Assembly: GCF_009728485.1 (NCBI RefSeq)
Contig: NZ_VVIQ01000009.1
Coordinates: forward strand, 1 to 64,000
Length of the DNA stretch: 64,000 nt
From: Prevotella vespertina
GTDB lineage: Bacteria; Bacteroidota; Bacteroidia; Bacteroidales; Bacteroidaceae
Direction of reading: 5' to 3'
Position 1 is the stretch's first letter. Each line of letters begins with the position of its first letter. Below are positions 21,142-30,161 of this stretch, in pieces. The notes beneath the pieces were generated by a model, which ran no database searches, had not been told where the DNA came from, and was given only the letters and a program-made list of their open reading frames with translations. Made by a program: the position numbers and the translations under genes.

Positions 21142-21273
21142 ATGTTCCCGCACTGGAACGTCCATGTTCCCATGCTGGAACATCAATGTTCCCACACTGG
21201 AACGTCCATGTTCCCACACTGGAACATCAATGTTCCTTATGCGGTATGTCTTTGTTCCTAATAGGGAAGATGC
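21142..21273. repeat. 22-bp tandem array, GTTCC family, six units
   Basis: Six consecutive 22-bp units start at 21142, 21164, 21186, 21208, 21230 and 21252. The first four have the form ATGTTCCC-N3-CTGGAAC-N4, that is GTTCC and GGAAC half-sites separated by 6 bp. Units 5 and 6 are degenerate. The remainder of the 632-bp spacer 20926-21557 holds the rpoC terminator, this array and a promoter, and no gene that I can support. A matching array lies at 45665-45774. Confidence 0.9.
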
Positions 21274-21423
21274 TGAATCATCTTGAGTAATGGGGGAAGA
21301 AGTTAAGATCATAAAGAGTGGGAGTAGGGTGATTTTGAATGGTTAGACAAGGAGGTTACATAAGGAAAGATACTTGTTAGAAGGGCTTTTATTTATCTTT
21401 TTTAGTAGTTTTTTATACATTCG

Positions 21424-21455
21424 TTTGCCTCGTGGCATATTATTTCGTATTTTTG
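21424..21455 (+). promoter_or_regulatory. Promoter for the TonB-domain protein operon
   Basis: TTTG at 21424-21427, 20-bp spacer, TATTTTTG at 21448-21455. The leader to the ATG at 21558 is about 95 nt. Confidence 0.82.
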
Positions 21456-21557
21456 CAAGCGTTACTTATGATTTGAGTCATTACGTAATTTGATGGCGAT
21501 GGGTACTCTACAGACCGATTTATAACAGGTGAATGATTAATTTAAAATATAGCTATT

Positions 21558-22217
21558 ATGCCCCGATTGATATATCTTGTTTTATTCTGTCTAATGGCTT
21601 TGAATGTTGAGGCACAAGGCTTGAGACTCCCCACCAGACGGCAACATTCTACGGCTCCTGCTGTAAGAGTAATAGTGAAGAAGCCTGCACCACAGCGTAA
21701 AGTCGTTGTGAATAGACCACGTGTTGTTAAGCCACATTCGGTGCAACCTCGTCCGTCTAGACCAGTTAGCGACTATGACATATATGTATATGATGATTGT
21801 CCTACTGCAACGAAGAAATCGAAATCCAAGAGCCGTAATTCGTACGAGGACTCTGATTGTGAAGAGTCTGAATACGATAGTTCGGATGATATGTCGTCAG
21901 AAGATGCTGATAAAATTTATACGATTGCAGAACAAATGCCTTCGTTTAAGGGGAATGTGAATGCTTGGTTGTCTAGCCATTTACAATATCCAGCAGTGGC
22001 AGCTGAAAATGGTATCCAAGGTCGTGTTATTGTGAAGTTCGTTGTGGAGAGTGATGGTAATCTTAGTCAAGCACAGGTTGTAAGAGGAGTTGACCCATCA
22101 CTCGATCGAGAAGCGTTGCGCGTTGTGAATAGTATGCCTGCATGGAATCCAGGAATGAATCATGGAAAGCCTGCTAATGTTTGGTTTACTCTTCCAATAA
22201 CTTTTAAACTACAATAA
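21558..22217 (+). CDS. Periplasmic protein with TonB C-terminal domain
   Basis: 219 aa. The N terminus (MPRLIYLVLFCLMALNVEAQ) reads as a cleavable signal peptide and not as the uncleaved anchor of classical TonB. A Pro/Arg/Lys-rich linker (residues 30-75) is followed by a Ser/Asp/Glu-rich stretch (85-115) and a TonB_C domain (about 135-219: YPAVAAENGIQGRVIVKFVVESDG, then ALRVVNSMPAWNPGMNHGKPANVWFTLPITF). Canonical TonB carries energy to outer-membrane receptors through its membrane helix with ExbBD. Without an anchor this protein may act as a periplasmic binder of TonB boxes or peptidoglycan instead (inference). The WG-repeat lipoprotein follows at 33 bp, probably in the same operon. Confidence 0.82.
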   Translation: MPRLIYLVLFCLMALNVEAQGLRLPTRRQHSTAPAVRVIVKKPAPQRKVVVNRPRVVKPHSVQPRPSRPVSDYDIYVYDDCPTATKKSKSKSRNSYEDSDCEESEYDSSDDMSSEDADKIYTIAEQMPSFKGNVNAWLSSHLQYPAVAAENGIQGRVIVKFVVESDGNLSQAQVVRGVDPSLDREALRVVNSMPAWNPGMNHGKPANVWFTLPITFKLQ

Positions 22218-22250
22218 TTATCAATGTCACATACTTAAAACCTTATCATA

Positions 22251-23996
22251 ATGAGAAAATACCTATTACTAAGTTTCGTGTTCGCCCTTATCTCCTTGTT
22301 GTCATCTTGTCAGAAAGAGGAAAGTGTAGCAGAGTATATACCTTTCAGATCAGAAAAGGATGGTAAATGGGGATTTATTAATTTAGATGGAGATGTACTC
22401 TTAGAAGATGAATTTAAGAGCGAGCCAACCATCGTGTCGAATGACCGATTCTTTGTTAAGAATAAAGCAGGGTATTGGGAGATGTACACCGCTGATAAGA
22501 ATGCAAGACAAGTAGGTAAGGAGTATGTGCAAGCAGGAGCTTTTATAGAGGATGTTGCCCCTGTCGTTGAGAAAGGTAAAGCTATTGACTTTATTGATAA
22601 GAACGGCAAAGTAAGGTTTACATTGGGTAATGTAGATGGCGTAGCTATTACCTCGTGTAGGAACTTTACTGATGGACTTGCTGTGTTTAAGTGTGGCGGC
22701 TATTATGGAGCGATTGACGCATCAGGTAATGTAGTTATAAAGCCAGACTATCTTGTACTGGAATCAGCTAAGGATGGTAAGTTCATAGGAGTTCACAACA
22801 AATATAAGGGAGTAAAAGATAGATCTAAGGTTAAAATAACCGTGTTGGATACGTCTGGTAAGGTTCTTTCAGAGTTCCCCTTAGCAAAGATTTCCGATGG
22901 TGTTGATTATTTCTGTGATGATGTCTTGGCTGTAGCAAAGGAGGGCACCGATGGTAATAATTATTGGGGACTTATCAATGAGAAAGGGGAGTGGATTCTT
23001 CATGCCTCCCATAAGATACGATCTATTAAAGGTATGAGGAATGGTAAGTTCATCTTTAGTGATGGTGAACAATGTGGCTTGATGGACTTTAATGGTGATG
23101 TTCTGATACGTCCAAAGTATTCAAATATTAAGTTTACGGGGGCTAACCAGCTCTTTGTTCTTGATGACCATACTGACGCGCAATGGAAACTCATTACCGA
23201 GGAGGAGGATGTTGTTTCTCCTAATGAGTTTGATGATGTTTATCCTTTGTCAGGTGATAAGTATTTTGTTAAGGATGATGGTGATAGTTGGATTATTATA
23301 GATGATAAGGGTAAAGAAGTTAAGACGAAAGCTGATATTTATGAGTTCAGCTATAATCAGGGAGACACCGAGTTTGAAAGTCAGTACTTAGATCTTACGT
23401 CATTCATTAACCAATTACATATAAAGAAGGATGGGCTCTTGGGGCTTAACCTAACCATGGAAGTAGCAGATGTCATAAAGTCGTTTAGTTTTCTAGATAA
23501 GCAGTATGGAGAAGGAGATTTTAGCAACAATGCTTCATCGTATCGATATTCTAATGATATTAGTGTTGACTTGAACTTCAACAATGTGAAGTTTCAGATA
23601 GCTGCTTTGTTTGATGATAATGTTGCTGATTACACTTTCTCATCAGGCTTTAGTAATATTAGTCCTAATCAAATATCTGTTACCTTCTACAATGAAAAGC
23701 TATTAAAAGGACATTTGAGTCAGCTTACGAGAAGTTTAAAGGCGAAGCTGAAGAAGGTTGGTACGATTGTCAAGGAGACAGAGTATGCGTTGATAGTCGC
23801 TAGTGGCAATGCTTATTATTTTGTGGGTAGCGATGGTGATAAGGTTTATTTGAATTATGGCAATTTTGATGTTAATGCCATTAACCTTAATATGTTTACG
23901 GGTAGTGATGATGCTGTTACGACCACAAGTGACTCATATGCAGATGATACGGAGTACGCTGATAGTGTTTGTCTAGATTCTGCCATAGCCTATTAG
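22251..23996 (+). CDS. WG-repeat lipoprotein
   Basis: 581 aa. Lipobox LLSSC with Cys20, followed by QKEES. The N-terminal two thirds contain WG-type beta repeats (KDGKWGFINLDGDVLLEDEF; YYGAIDASGNVVIKPDY; NNYWGLINEKGEWILHAS; QCGLMDFNGDVLIRPKY; SWIIIDDKGKEV). The C-terminal third (about 370-581) is a separate domain I do not recognise, ending in an acidic tail. WG-repeat proteins are usually surface or periplasmic and of unknown function. It lies downstream of the TonB-domain protein, 33 bp apart, and probably shares its promoter. Confidence 0.8.
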   Translation: MRKYLLLSFVFALISLLSSCQKEESVAEYIPFRSEKDGKWGFINLDGDVLLEDEFKSEPTIVSNDRFFVKNKAGYWEMYTADKNARQVGKEYVQAGAFIEDVAPVVEKGKAIDFIDKNGKVRFTLGNVDGVAITSCRNFTDGLAVFKCGGYYGAIDASGNVVIKPDYLVLESAKDGKFIGVHNKYKGVKDRSKVKITVLDTSGKVLSEFPLAKISDGVDYFCDDVLAVAKEGTDGNNYWGLINEKGEWILHASHKIRSIKGMRNGKFIFSDGEQCGLMDFNGDVLIRPKYSNIKFTGANQLFVLDDHTDAQWKLITEEEDVVSPNEFDDVYPLSGDKYFVKDDGDSWIIIDDKGKEVKTKADIYEFSYNQGDTEFESQYLDLTSFINQLHIKKDGLLGLNLTMEVADVIKSFSFLDKQYGEGDFSNNASSYRYSNDISVDLNFNNVKFQIAALFDDNVADYTFSSGFSNISPNQISVTFYNEKLLKGHLSQLTRSLKAKLKKVGTIVKETEYALIVASGNAYYFVGSDGDKVYLNYGNFDVNAINLNMFTGSDDAVTTTSDSYADDTEYADSVCLDSAIAY

Positions 23997-24053
23997 TCGA
24001 TTCGTTGTTCTGTACAGACCTTTGATAAGTTCTGTAAAACTATTGCGTTAAGA

Positions 24054-24085
24054 TTTGGGTAAGTGCAATGAAAGTATTACCTTTG
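24054..24085 (+). promoter_or_regulatory. Promoter for the DUF3467 gene
   Basis: TTTG at 24054-24057, 20-bp spacer, TACCTTTG at 24078-24085. Leader about 100 nt. Confidence 0.82.
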
Positions 24086-24190
24086 CATAAGCTAGACCCT
24101 ACGAGGCATATAAGTTGTAGATAATGCTTAACCTTGTTCGGTTTATTCAAGCAATACAAACGAATTATTTATCTAAATCTTTTAAGTAAA

Positions 24191-24523
24191 ATGGACAATA
24201 ACAATCAGAATCAAGAGGGACAGCAGTTGCAGATTGATCTCTCACCGGAAATCGCTAATGGTGTTTATACAAACTTCCAGATAATCTCTCACTCTAGTTC
24301 AGAGTTTGTGCTCGACTTTGCTACACTTCTTCCAGGTGTTCCAAAGGCAACAGTTACCAGTCGTGTTATCATCGCTCCAGAGCATGCACTTCGTCTTCTT
24401 GCAGCTTTGCAGGATAATGTAGTACGCTATGAGAAAGAGTTTGGTAAGATTGATCGTCACGAACCAAAAGAGCAGGGACCACGCACTATTGCTCCATTCG
24501 GAAATGGTAAGGCTGAAGCATAA
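24191..24523 (+). CDS. DUF3467 family protein
   Basis: 110 aa from ATG 24191; a longer reading from 24134 adds 19 residues unlike the family. Segments NGVYTNFQIISHSSSEFVLDF, LPGVPKATVTSRVIIAPEHALRLLAALQDNVVRYE are the DUF3467 pattern. A small soluble protein of unknown function found across bacteria and, in Bacteroidota, usually close downstream of rpoC, as here with two genes inserted between. Well-biased codon use suggests good expression. Confidence 0.88.
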   Translation: MDNNNQNQEGQQLQIDLSPEIANGVYTNFQIISHSSSEFVLDFATLLPGVPKATVTSRVIIAPEHALRLLAALQDNVVRYEKEFGKIDRHEPKEQGPRTIAPFGNGKAEA

Positions 24524-24551
24524 GCAATCCTTTAATATTTAAATACTTGAT

Positions 24552-24580
24552 AGTCGTCTCCTTGTTGGGGGCGACTTTCT
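24552..24580 (+). terminator. Terminator of the DUF3467 gene
   Basis: A 10-bp stem (24552-24561 with 24567-24576, loop TTGTT), then TTTCTGTTTTG. Confidence 0.78.
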
Positions 24581-24623
24581 GTTTTGAGGTGAACTAGTAG
24601 TTATAATCTCTTCCCCTAATCAT

Positions 24624-24860
24624 TAACCTTTATCGTCCATTAACTCTAACCTTAACTATCATCAACCTCTAACTTTAACTATCATCAAACCCTAACCTTA
24701 ACTATCATCAACTTCTAACCTTAACTATCATCAACCTCTAACTTTAACTATCATCAAACCTAACCTTAACTATCAGCAACCCTAACCTTTACATCTCCTA
24801 ACCCTAACCTTTACATCTTCTAACCCTAACCTTTACATCTACCAACCCTAACCTTTTTGA
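24624..24860. repeat. 22/23-bp tandem array, CTAACC family, about ten units
   Basis: Units start at 24647, 24670, 24693, 24716, 24739, 24761, 24783, 24805, 24827 and 24849, so the step is 23 bp four times and then 22 bp five times. The first units read TAACCTTAACTATCATCAA plus 4; later ones read TAACCTTTACATCTNCTAA plus 3. The C-rich strand contains CTAACCCTAACC. The 958-bp spacer 24524-25481 holds this array, a hairpin, the inverted repeat at 25130-25312 and a promoter, but no gene. Confidence 0.9.
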
Positions 24861-25091
24861 GTCCTAATTATTGATATTTGAACTTGAAACGTTCCTTCCT
24901 CGTGAACTGTAATTCGTTAGATTAAAGACTCAAAGGCAAAGTCAGATGATAGAGGGTGTCACTTCTTTTTCTTTCTCTGTTTGCAAAGGTAGGTAGAATC
25001 TTTCTGATAACCATCGTTTTTTAGTATGCTAGAGTAACAAGTTCTGCAAATATCATTGTATCTATCTGTTTTACAGAGAGATAAGTAAAAA

Positions 25092-25119
25092 TAGGAGAAG
25101 CCTACCAAAGCTTCTCCTA
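25092..25119. other. Perfect 10-bp hairpin in spacer
   Basis: TAGGAGAAGC at 25092-25101 and its exact complement at 25110-25119 with an 8-nt loop. It has no T-run and no gene directly before it, so it is not an obvious terminator. It abuts the 33-bp inverted repeat. Confidence 0.7.
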
Positions 25120-25129
25120 ACGTGCATAC

Positions 25130-25312
25130 CAATCACAAAATCACAATCACAAAATCACAAAAAGGATTTTCAACATACAAAAAAGATTCTTATATATAAT
25201 ATAATACCTTATTAATAAATAATAATATATAATGATACATTATATATATAAAGAAAAAGCATGATACTACCATAATTGATTTTGTGATTTTGTGATTGTG
25301 ATTTTGTGATTG
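25130..25312. repeat. Perfect 33-bp inverted repeat around 117 bp of AT-rich DNA
   Basis: The left arm 25130-25162 is the exact reverse complement of the right arm 25280-25312. Each arm is itself built of repeated ATCACAAA words (ATTTTGTGATT on the other arm). The 117-bp centre is almost entirely A and T, with runs such as TATATATAATATAATACC. No open reading frame or transposase is present. Confidence 0.92.
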
Positions 25313-25455
25313 ACGTGATTGCACCTTCATTCTTTGAATTTAATTATTTCAGGTTAGTAAGTTTTAAATAGCTTATTACTTTTATCCTTTCATCAATCTA
25401 TTGAGTCATACAGCTTGTTTTTTTAAATAACTTATCAATTTTCGAAGTAATTGCT

Positions 25456-25463
25456 TACTTTTG
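25456..25463 (+). promoter_or_regulatory. -7 promoter box for the TSUP transporter
   Basis: TACTTTTG (TAnnTTTG) at 25456-25463. The leader would be only about 12 nt. Because the TTG at 25461 lies inside this box, translation from there is impossible on this transcript, which fixes the start at 25482. Confidence 0.75.
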
Positions 25464-25481
25464 CAAACAAAAAATATCTCA

Positions 25482-26318
25482 ATGAGTATTATCGTATTTA
25501 CTATTCTCTTATTGTTAGGAGCCTATTGTGCAGGATTGTTAGGCTCTTTGACAGGTTTGGGGGGAGGAGTAATCGTCATCCCTCTACTCACTTTAGTTTT
25601 CGGTATCGACTTCCATTATGCCATTGGAGCTGCTTTGGTTGCTTCCATAGCAACCTCTTCTGGTTCGGCTAGTGCTTATGTAAAAGAAGGAATGACCAAT
25701 ATTCGGTTAGGAATGTTTCTTGAGATAGCAACAAGTATTGGTGCCGTTATTGGTGCTGCAGTTGCTTTGTGGATGCCTACTAATGGAATAGCTATTGTTT
25801 TCGGAGCAGTTCTCCTTCTCACAATAGCCTTACAATTTCGTCAGAAAGCCGATTACGTCAATGTAAAAGGTAGTCGATTAGCGATGAAACTGAAGCTTTT
25901 TGGCTCCTATCCTACGAAGGAAGGGAAGTTGCAAAAATACGAACTAACCAACGTGTCGGGTGGCTTTTCTGTGATGGTACTTGCTGGAGCATTGTCTGGT
26001 CTATTAGGAATTGGTAGTGGAGCATTAAAGGTGTTGGCTATGGACGGATGTATGAAAGTCCCATTTAAGGTTAGTACAACAACGAGTAATTTCATGATAG
26101 GTGTAACAGCTGTAACCTCCGCCGTCGTTTATCTACAGCGTGGTTATATAGAGCCAGGTCTTGCCTTTCCAATAATGGTGGGCGTGTTAGCAGGCGCAAT
26201 GAGTGGAGCAAAGTTACTGAAACACTTAGATGTGAAAGTATTGAGAAAGATATTTGCTGTTGCCATATTGTTGGCAGCATTAAACATGATATATAATGGC
26301 ATAATAGGAAAGTTCTAA
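25482..26318 (+). CDS. TauE/SafE (TSUP) family membrane transporter
   Basis: 278 aa from ATG 25482. About eight hydrophobic helices in two halves, each starting with the family's glycine-rich signature (GLLGSLTGLGGGVIVIPLL near residue 20; GALSGLLGIGSGALKVLAMD near 175). Members export or import sulfite, sulfonates or other organic anions across the inner membrane; the substrate here is unknown. The DUF1634 gene begins 1 bp after its stop codon, a common pairing. Confidence 0.88.
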   Translation: MSIIVFTILLLLGAYCAGLLGSLTGLGGGVIVIPLLTLVFGIDFHYAIGAALVASIATSSGSASAYVKEGMTNIRLGMFLEIATSIGAVIGAAVALWMPTNGIAIVFGAVLLLTIALQFRQKADYVNVKGSRLAMKLKLFGSYPTKEGKLQKYELTNVSGGFSVMVLAGALSGLLGIGSGALKVLAMDGCMKVPFKVSTTTSNFMIGVTAVTSAVVYLQRGYIEPGLAFPIMVGVLAGAMSGAKLLKHLDVKVLRKIFAVAILLAALNMIYNGIIGKF

Positions 26319-26319
26319 T

Positions 26320-26706
26320 ATGGAAGATAATAGAAACACTAAGAATGATATGAACACTCTGATAGGCAATACTTTGCGTATTGGAGTCTTCACGGCATGT
26401 ATCATTGCACTGATAGGTGGTATATGGTATGTTGTAAGTACTTCGGGATCAGCATTACCAGATTATAAAGTTTTCTCTAAAGGAGCCGAAAGTTATACGA
26501 CCTTTGAAGGCATTTTTAAGTCGGTATTTGCGCTGTCAGCTGCAGGTTGGGTACAATTAGGCGTAGTCGTCCTTATGCTCACACCAGTAATGCGTGTAGT
26601 ATTATCATTGGTAGATTTTAGCATCCAACGTGACTGGCTATATGTGGTCATAACGGGTATTGTTCTCCTCATTATTGTCATGAACTCACTTGTTGGAGTG
26701 GGGTAA
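26320..26706 (+). CDS. DUF1634 family membrane protein
   Basis: 128 aa with three predicted membrane helices (about 18-40, 66-90, 100-125: IGVFTACIIALIGGIWYVV; GWVQLGVVVLMLTPVMRVVLSLV; WLYVVITGIVLLIIVMNSLVG). DUF1634 genes habitually follow TSUP transporter genes, and here only 1 bp separates them, so the product is probably an accessory subunit (inference). Confidence 0.85.
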   Translation: MEDNRNTKNDMNTLIGNTLRIGVFTACIIALIGGIWYVVSTSGSALPDYKVFSKGAESYTTFEGIFKSVFALSAAGWVQLGVVVLMLTPVMRVVLSLVDFSIQRDWLYVVITGIVLLIIVMNSLVGVG

Positions 26707-26805
26707 GGTGTGTTAAATAATAAGTAAAAAGTTATTTATTGTTAACGTGGGTAATTTGTGAACTTATTATTTTTCTTATTATTAGGTCATTTGAGGGAAT
26801 ATTCG

Positions 26806-26813
26806 TACCTTTG
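26806..26813 (+). promoter_or_regulatory. -7 promoter box of the str-S10 supercluster
   Basis: TACCTTTG about 106 nt before rpsL. No TTTG at the ideal -33 distance, though TTTG occurs 12 bp upstream. Confidence 0.75.
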
Positions 26814-26820
26814 CAACCCG

Positions 26821-26867
26821 AAACAATAGAGTAAATTATAGCGTTCTTAGACGTTTTACTCTTGTTT
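26821..26867 (+). promoter_or_regulatory. Structured 5' leader of rpsL
   Basis: AAACA (26821-26825) pairs with TGTTT (26863-26867) and AGAGTAAA (26828-26835) with TTTACTCT (26855-26862), leaving a 2-nt bulge and a 19-nt loop. It lies at the very start of the predicted transcript and could stabilise it or bind a ribosomal protein. Confidence 0.55.
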
Positions 26868-26919
26868 GTAATGGATTGAAAATAAACAAAATAAATATAT
26901 AACAATAAAAAGTAAAATT

Positions 26920-27303
26920 ATGCCTACTATTTCACAATTAGTAAGAAAGGGCAGAAAGGACATCGTAGACAAGAGCAAGTCACCTGCTTTGGACAACTGT
27001 CCACAGCGTCGTGGTGTTTGTGTTCGTGTTTACACAACAACTCCTAAGAAGCCTAATTCGGCAATGCGTAAGGTTGCCCGTGTTCGTTTGACCAACCAGA
27101 AGGAAGTTAACTCTTACATCCCAGGAGAGGGTCACAACTTGCAGGAGCATAGTATTGTTCTCGTTCGTGGTGGTCGTGTGAAGGACCTTCCTGGTGTACG
27201 TTATCACATCGTTCGTGGTACTCTTGATACCGCAGGTGTTGCCAATCGTACACAGCGTCGTTCTAAGTACGGTGCTAAGCGTCCAAAGGCAGCTAAGAAG
27301 TAA
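26920..27303 (+). CDS. rpsL: Small ribosomal subunit protein uS12
   Basis: 127 aa. Signature [24 protein letters not shown] with the decoding-centre lysine, and [30 protein letters not shown]. The streptomycin-relevant lysines (PKKPNS and RVKDLPG) are present, so nothing here suggests resistance. First gene of the cluster. Confidence 0.99.
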   Translation: MPTISQLVRKGRKDIVDKSKSPALDNCPQRRGVCVRVYTTTPKKPNSAMRKVARVRLTNQKEVNSYIPGEGHNLQEHSIVLVRGGRVKDLPGVRYHIVRGTLDTAGVANRTQRRSKYGAKRPKAAKK

Positions 27304-27523
27304 TATCTGCGTTGCTCAAAGGCAACAAAGAAACTTCAATCCATAAAGCCGAGGTGCAACGGCCGGTGATGGTCGATGCTCCAAGGCTCTTTCAAAAAGA
27401 ATAAACTAAAAACAAACAGTTTTGCTGGAGATTTGTAATCACAAAGGTTGAGTAAACGCCCAAGAGAGGGTGTTGAAGAACGAAAGACGACAGCCTCCGC
27501 AGAATTAAAGTTTAAAATAAAAA
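27304..27523 (+). promoter_or_regulatory. 220-nt structured spacer between rpsL and rpsG
   Basis: Much longer than the other gaps in this cluster and without an open frame. It contains hairpins GTTGC/GCAAC (27311-27326) and AACGCCC/GGGTGTT (27455-27474). In E. coli the S12-S7 gap carries the S7 autoregulatory binding site, so a similar role is plausible here. This is inference. Confidence 0.5.
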
Positions 27524-28000
27524 ATGAGAAAAGCAAAACCAAAGAAGCGTGTAATCCTTCCAGATCCAAAGTTCAATGATCAGAAGGTATCAAAGTTCGT
27601 AAATCATTTGATGTATGATGGTAAGAAGAATACCTCATACGAAATCTTCTATGCAGCCCTCGATATCGTAGGCGGTAAGATGAAGGATGAAGAGAAGTCT
27701 CCACTTGAGGTGTGGAAGCAGGCTCTTGATAACATCACTCCACAGGTAGAGGTAAAGAGCCGTCGTATTGGCGGTGCTACTTTCCAGGTACCAACAGAGA
27801 TTCGTCCTGATCGTAAGGAGAGTGTGTCAATGAAGAATATGATTGCTTTTGCACGTAAGCGTGGGGGTAAGAGCATGGCAGATAAGCTTGCATCTGAAAT
27901 TATGGATGCTTTCAATAACCAAGGTGGTGCTTACAAGCGTAAGGAAGATATGCACCGCATGGCTGAGGCTAACCGTGCATTTGCTCACTTCAGATTCTAA
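27524..28000 (+). CDS. rpsG: Small ribosomal subunit protein uS7
   Basis: 158 aa. Segments [34 protein letters not shown] and [24 protein letters not shown] are diagnostic. Primary binder of the 16S 3' major domain and usual translational repressor of the str operon. Confidence 0.98.
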   Translation: MRKAKPKKRVILPDPKFNDQKVSKFVNHLMYDGKKNTSYEIFYAALDIVGGKMKDEEKSPLEVWKQALDNITPQVEVKSRRIGGATFQVPTEIRPDRKESVSMKNMIAFARKRGGKSMADKLASEIMDAFNNQGGAYKRKEDMHRMAEANRAFAHFRF

Positions 28001-28028
28001 TCAAGTTATTATAATAAGGTAAAAAGAA

Positions 28029-30146
28029 ATGGCAAATCACGATTTACATTTGACTCGTAATATCGGTATTATGGCACACATCGATGCCGGTAAGACGACA
28101 ACATCTGAACGTATTCTTTTTTATACAGGTAAGACTCACAAGATTGGTGAGGTTCATGATGGTGCTGCTACCATGGACTGGATGGCACAGGAGCAGGAGC
28201 GTGGTATCACAATTACATCTGCTGCTACAACATGTAACTGGAACTACCTTGGCAAGTCTTATAAGATTAACTTGATTGATACTCCGGGACACGTTGACTT
28301 TACTGCTGAGGTAGAGCGTTCACTTCGTGTTCTTGATGGTGCAGTTGCTACTTATTCTGCAGCTGATGGTGTACAGCCACAATCAGAGACTGTATGGCGT
28401 CAGGCTGATAAGTACAATGTTCCACGTATTGGTTATGTAAACAAGATGGACCGCTCTGGTGCTGACTTCTACGAGACAGTACAGCAGATGAAGGATATTC
28501 TTGGTGCTAACCCAATCGCTATTCAGATTCCTATCGGTGCAGAGGAAAACTTTAAGGGTGTAATAGACCTCATCAAGATGAAGGCTATCTTGTGGCACGA
28601 TGAGACTATGGGTGCTGAATACGACATCGAAGAAATCCCAGCAGATCTTGCTGATGAGGCTGCTGAGTGGCGTGAGAAGTTGCTCGAGGGTGCAGCTAAC
28701 TACGACGATGAGTTGATGGAGATGTATCTTGAAGGTCAGGATATTCCAGAGGATAAAATTATTGCTGCTATTCGCAAGGGTTGTATCTCTATGGAATGCT
28801 GCCCAATGCTCCTCGGTTCTTCTTATAAGAACAAGGGTGTACAGCCTCTTCTCGACTATGTTTGTGCTTTCTTGCCTTCTCCATTGGATACACCAGCTAT
28901 TGTAGGTGTTAATCCAGATACTGAGGAAGAAGAGTCTCGTAAGCCAAGCGAGAACGAGCCTACTGCAGCGTTGGCATTTAAGATTGCTACGGATCCATTC
29001 ATGGGTCGCTTGGTATTCTTCCGTGTTTACTCAGGTAAGGTTTCTGCTGGATCTTATGTATTCAATACACGTTCTGGTAAGAAGGAGCGTATCAGCCGTC
29101 TGTTCCAGATGAACTCTAATAAGGAAATCCCTATGGAGTCTATCGACGCAGGTGATATCGGTGCTGGTGTAGGTTTCAAGGATATTCGTACTGGTGATAC
29201 CCTCTGTGATGAGAATGCACCAATCATCCTTGAGTCTATCACATTCCCTGATACTGTAATCTCTATTGCAGTTGAGCCAAAGAGCCAGGCAGACGTTGCT
29301 AAGCTCGATAATGGTCTTGCTAAGCTTGCAGAGGAGGATCCAACATTCACCGTTCGTACTGACGAGCAGAGTGGTCAGACTATTATCTCTGGTATGGGTG
29401 AGCTTCACCTTGATATTATCATCGACCGTTTGAAGCGTGAGTTCAAGGTAGAGTGTAACCAGGGTAAGCCACAGGTTAACTACAAAGAGGCTATCACAAA
29501 GGCTGCACAGAGCCGTGAGACTTATAAGAAGCAGTCTGGTGGTCGTGGTAAGTTTGCTTGTATCGATGTAACAATCGAGCCAAAAGATGAGGATTACGAA
29601 GAGGGCGACTTGCAGTTTATCAATGTCGTTAAGGGTGGTAACGTACCTAAGGAGTTCATTCCATCAGTAGAGAAGGGTTTCAAAGACTGTCTCAATAGTG
29701 GTGTACTCGGTGGTTTCCCATTGACAGGTCTTAAGGTTACTTTGACTGATGGTTCTTTCCACCCAGTTGACTCTGACCAGTTGTCATTCGAACTCGTAGC
29801 TCATCAAGCATTCAAGGTTCTTTGTCCTAAGGCTGGTCCTGTTCTTATGGAGCCTATCATGAAGGTAGAGGTTGTTACTCCAGAGGAGAACATGGGTGAT
29901 GTTATCGGTGACTTGAATAAGCGTCGTGGTCTTGTACAGGGTATGGAAGAAGCTCGTAGCGGTGCTCGTATCGTTAAGGCTATGGTTCCATTGGCAGAGA
30001 TGTTCGGTTACGTAACTGCTCTCCGTACAATTACCTCTGGTCGTGCTACTTCTTCTATGGAGTATGATCACCACTCACCAGTATCAAGCTCTCTAGCAAA
30101 GGAGATTCTTGATGAGTTGAAGGGTAACTCAGACCTTGTTAAGTAA
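28029..30146 (+). CDS. fusA: Elongation factor G
   Basis: 705 aa. G1 AHIDAGKTT at residues 16-24, G3 DTPGHVDF, G4 [10 protein letters not shown], then domains II-V ([36 protein letters not shown]). Catalyses translocation on the ribosome. As it lies next to rpsG in the str position, it is the housekeeping copy. Confidence 0.98.
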   Translation: MANHDLHLTRNIGIMAHIDAGKTTTSERILFYTGKTHKIGEVHDGAATMDWMAQEQERGITITSAATTCNWNYLGKSYKINLIDTPGHVDFTAEVERSLRVLDGAVATYSAADGVQPQSETVWRQADKYNVPRIGYVNKMDRSGADFYETVQQMKDILGANPIAIQIPIGAEENFKGVIDLIKMKAILWHDETMGAEYDIEEIPADLADEAAEWREKLLEGAANYDDELMEMYLEGQDIPEDKIIAAIRKGCISMECCPMLLGSSYKNKGVQPLLDYVCAFLPSPLDTPAIVGVNPDTEEEESRKPSENEPTAALAFKIATDPFMGRLVFFRVYSGKVSAGSYVFNTRSGKKERISRLFQMNSNKEIPMESIDAGDIGAGVGFKDIRTGDTLCDENAPIILESITFPDTVISIAVEPKSQADVAKLDNGLAKLAEEDPTFTVRTDEQSGQTIISGMGELHLDIIIDRLKREFKVECNQGKPQVNYKEAITKAAQSRETYKKQSGGRGKFACIDVTIEPKDEDYEEGDLQFINVVKGGNVPKEFIPSVEKGFKDCLNSGVLGGFPLTGLKVTLTDGSFHPVDSDQLSFELVAHQAFKVLCPKAGPVLMEPIMKVEVVTPEENMGDVIGDLNKRRGLVQGMEEARSGARIVKAMVPLAEMFGYVTALRTITSGRATSSMEYDHHSPVSSSLAKEILDELKGNSDLVK

Positions 30147-30161
30147 AGAATATAAGGAAGT

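Noticed and set aside
21142..21273. CRISPR array
   Set aside because: No invariant repeat with unique spacers of 30 bp or more; the whole 22-bp unit repeats with drift, and no cas gene is present in the window.
24624..24860. Telomere-like CCCTAA sequence
   Set aside because: CTAACCCTAACC occurs only as part of a 22-bp unit in the middle of a chromosome, not as a hexamer run at an end.
25130..25312. Chromosomal replication origin
   Set aside because: AT-rich with iterated words, but I found no TTATCCACA-type DnaA boxes and no dnaA, dnaN or gyrB nearby.
25461..25481. Upstream TTG start of the TSUP transporter
   Set aside because: The codon lies within the -7 promoter box, so it is not in the mRNA.
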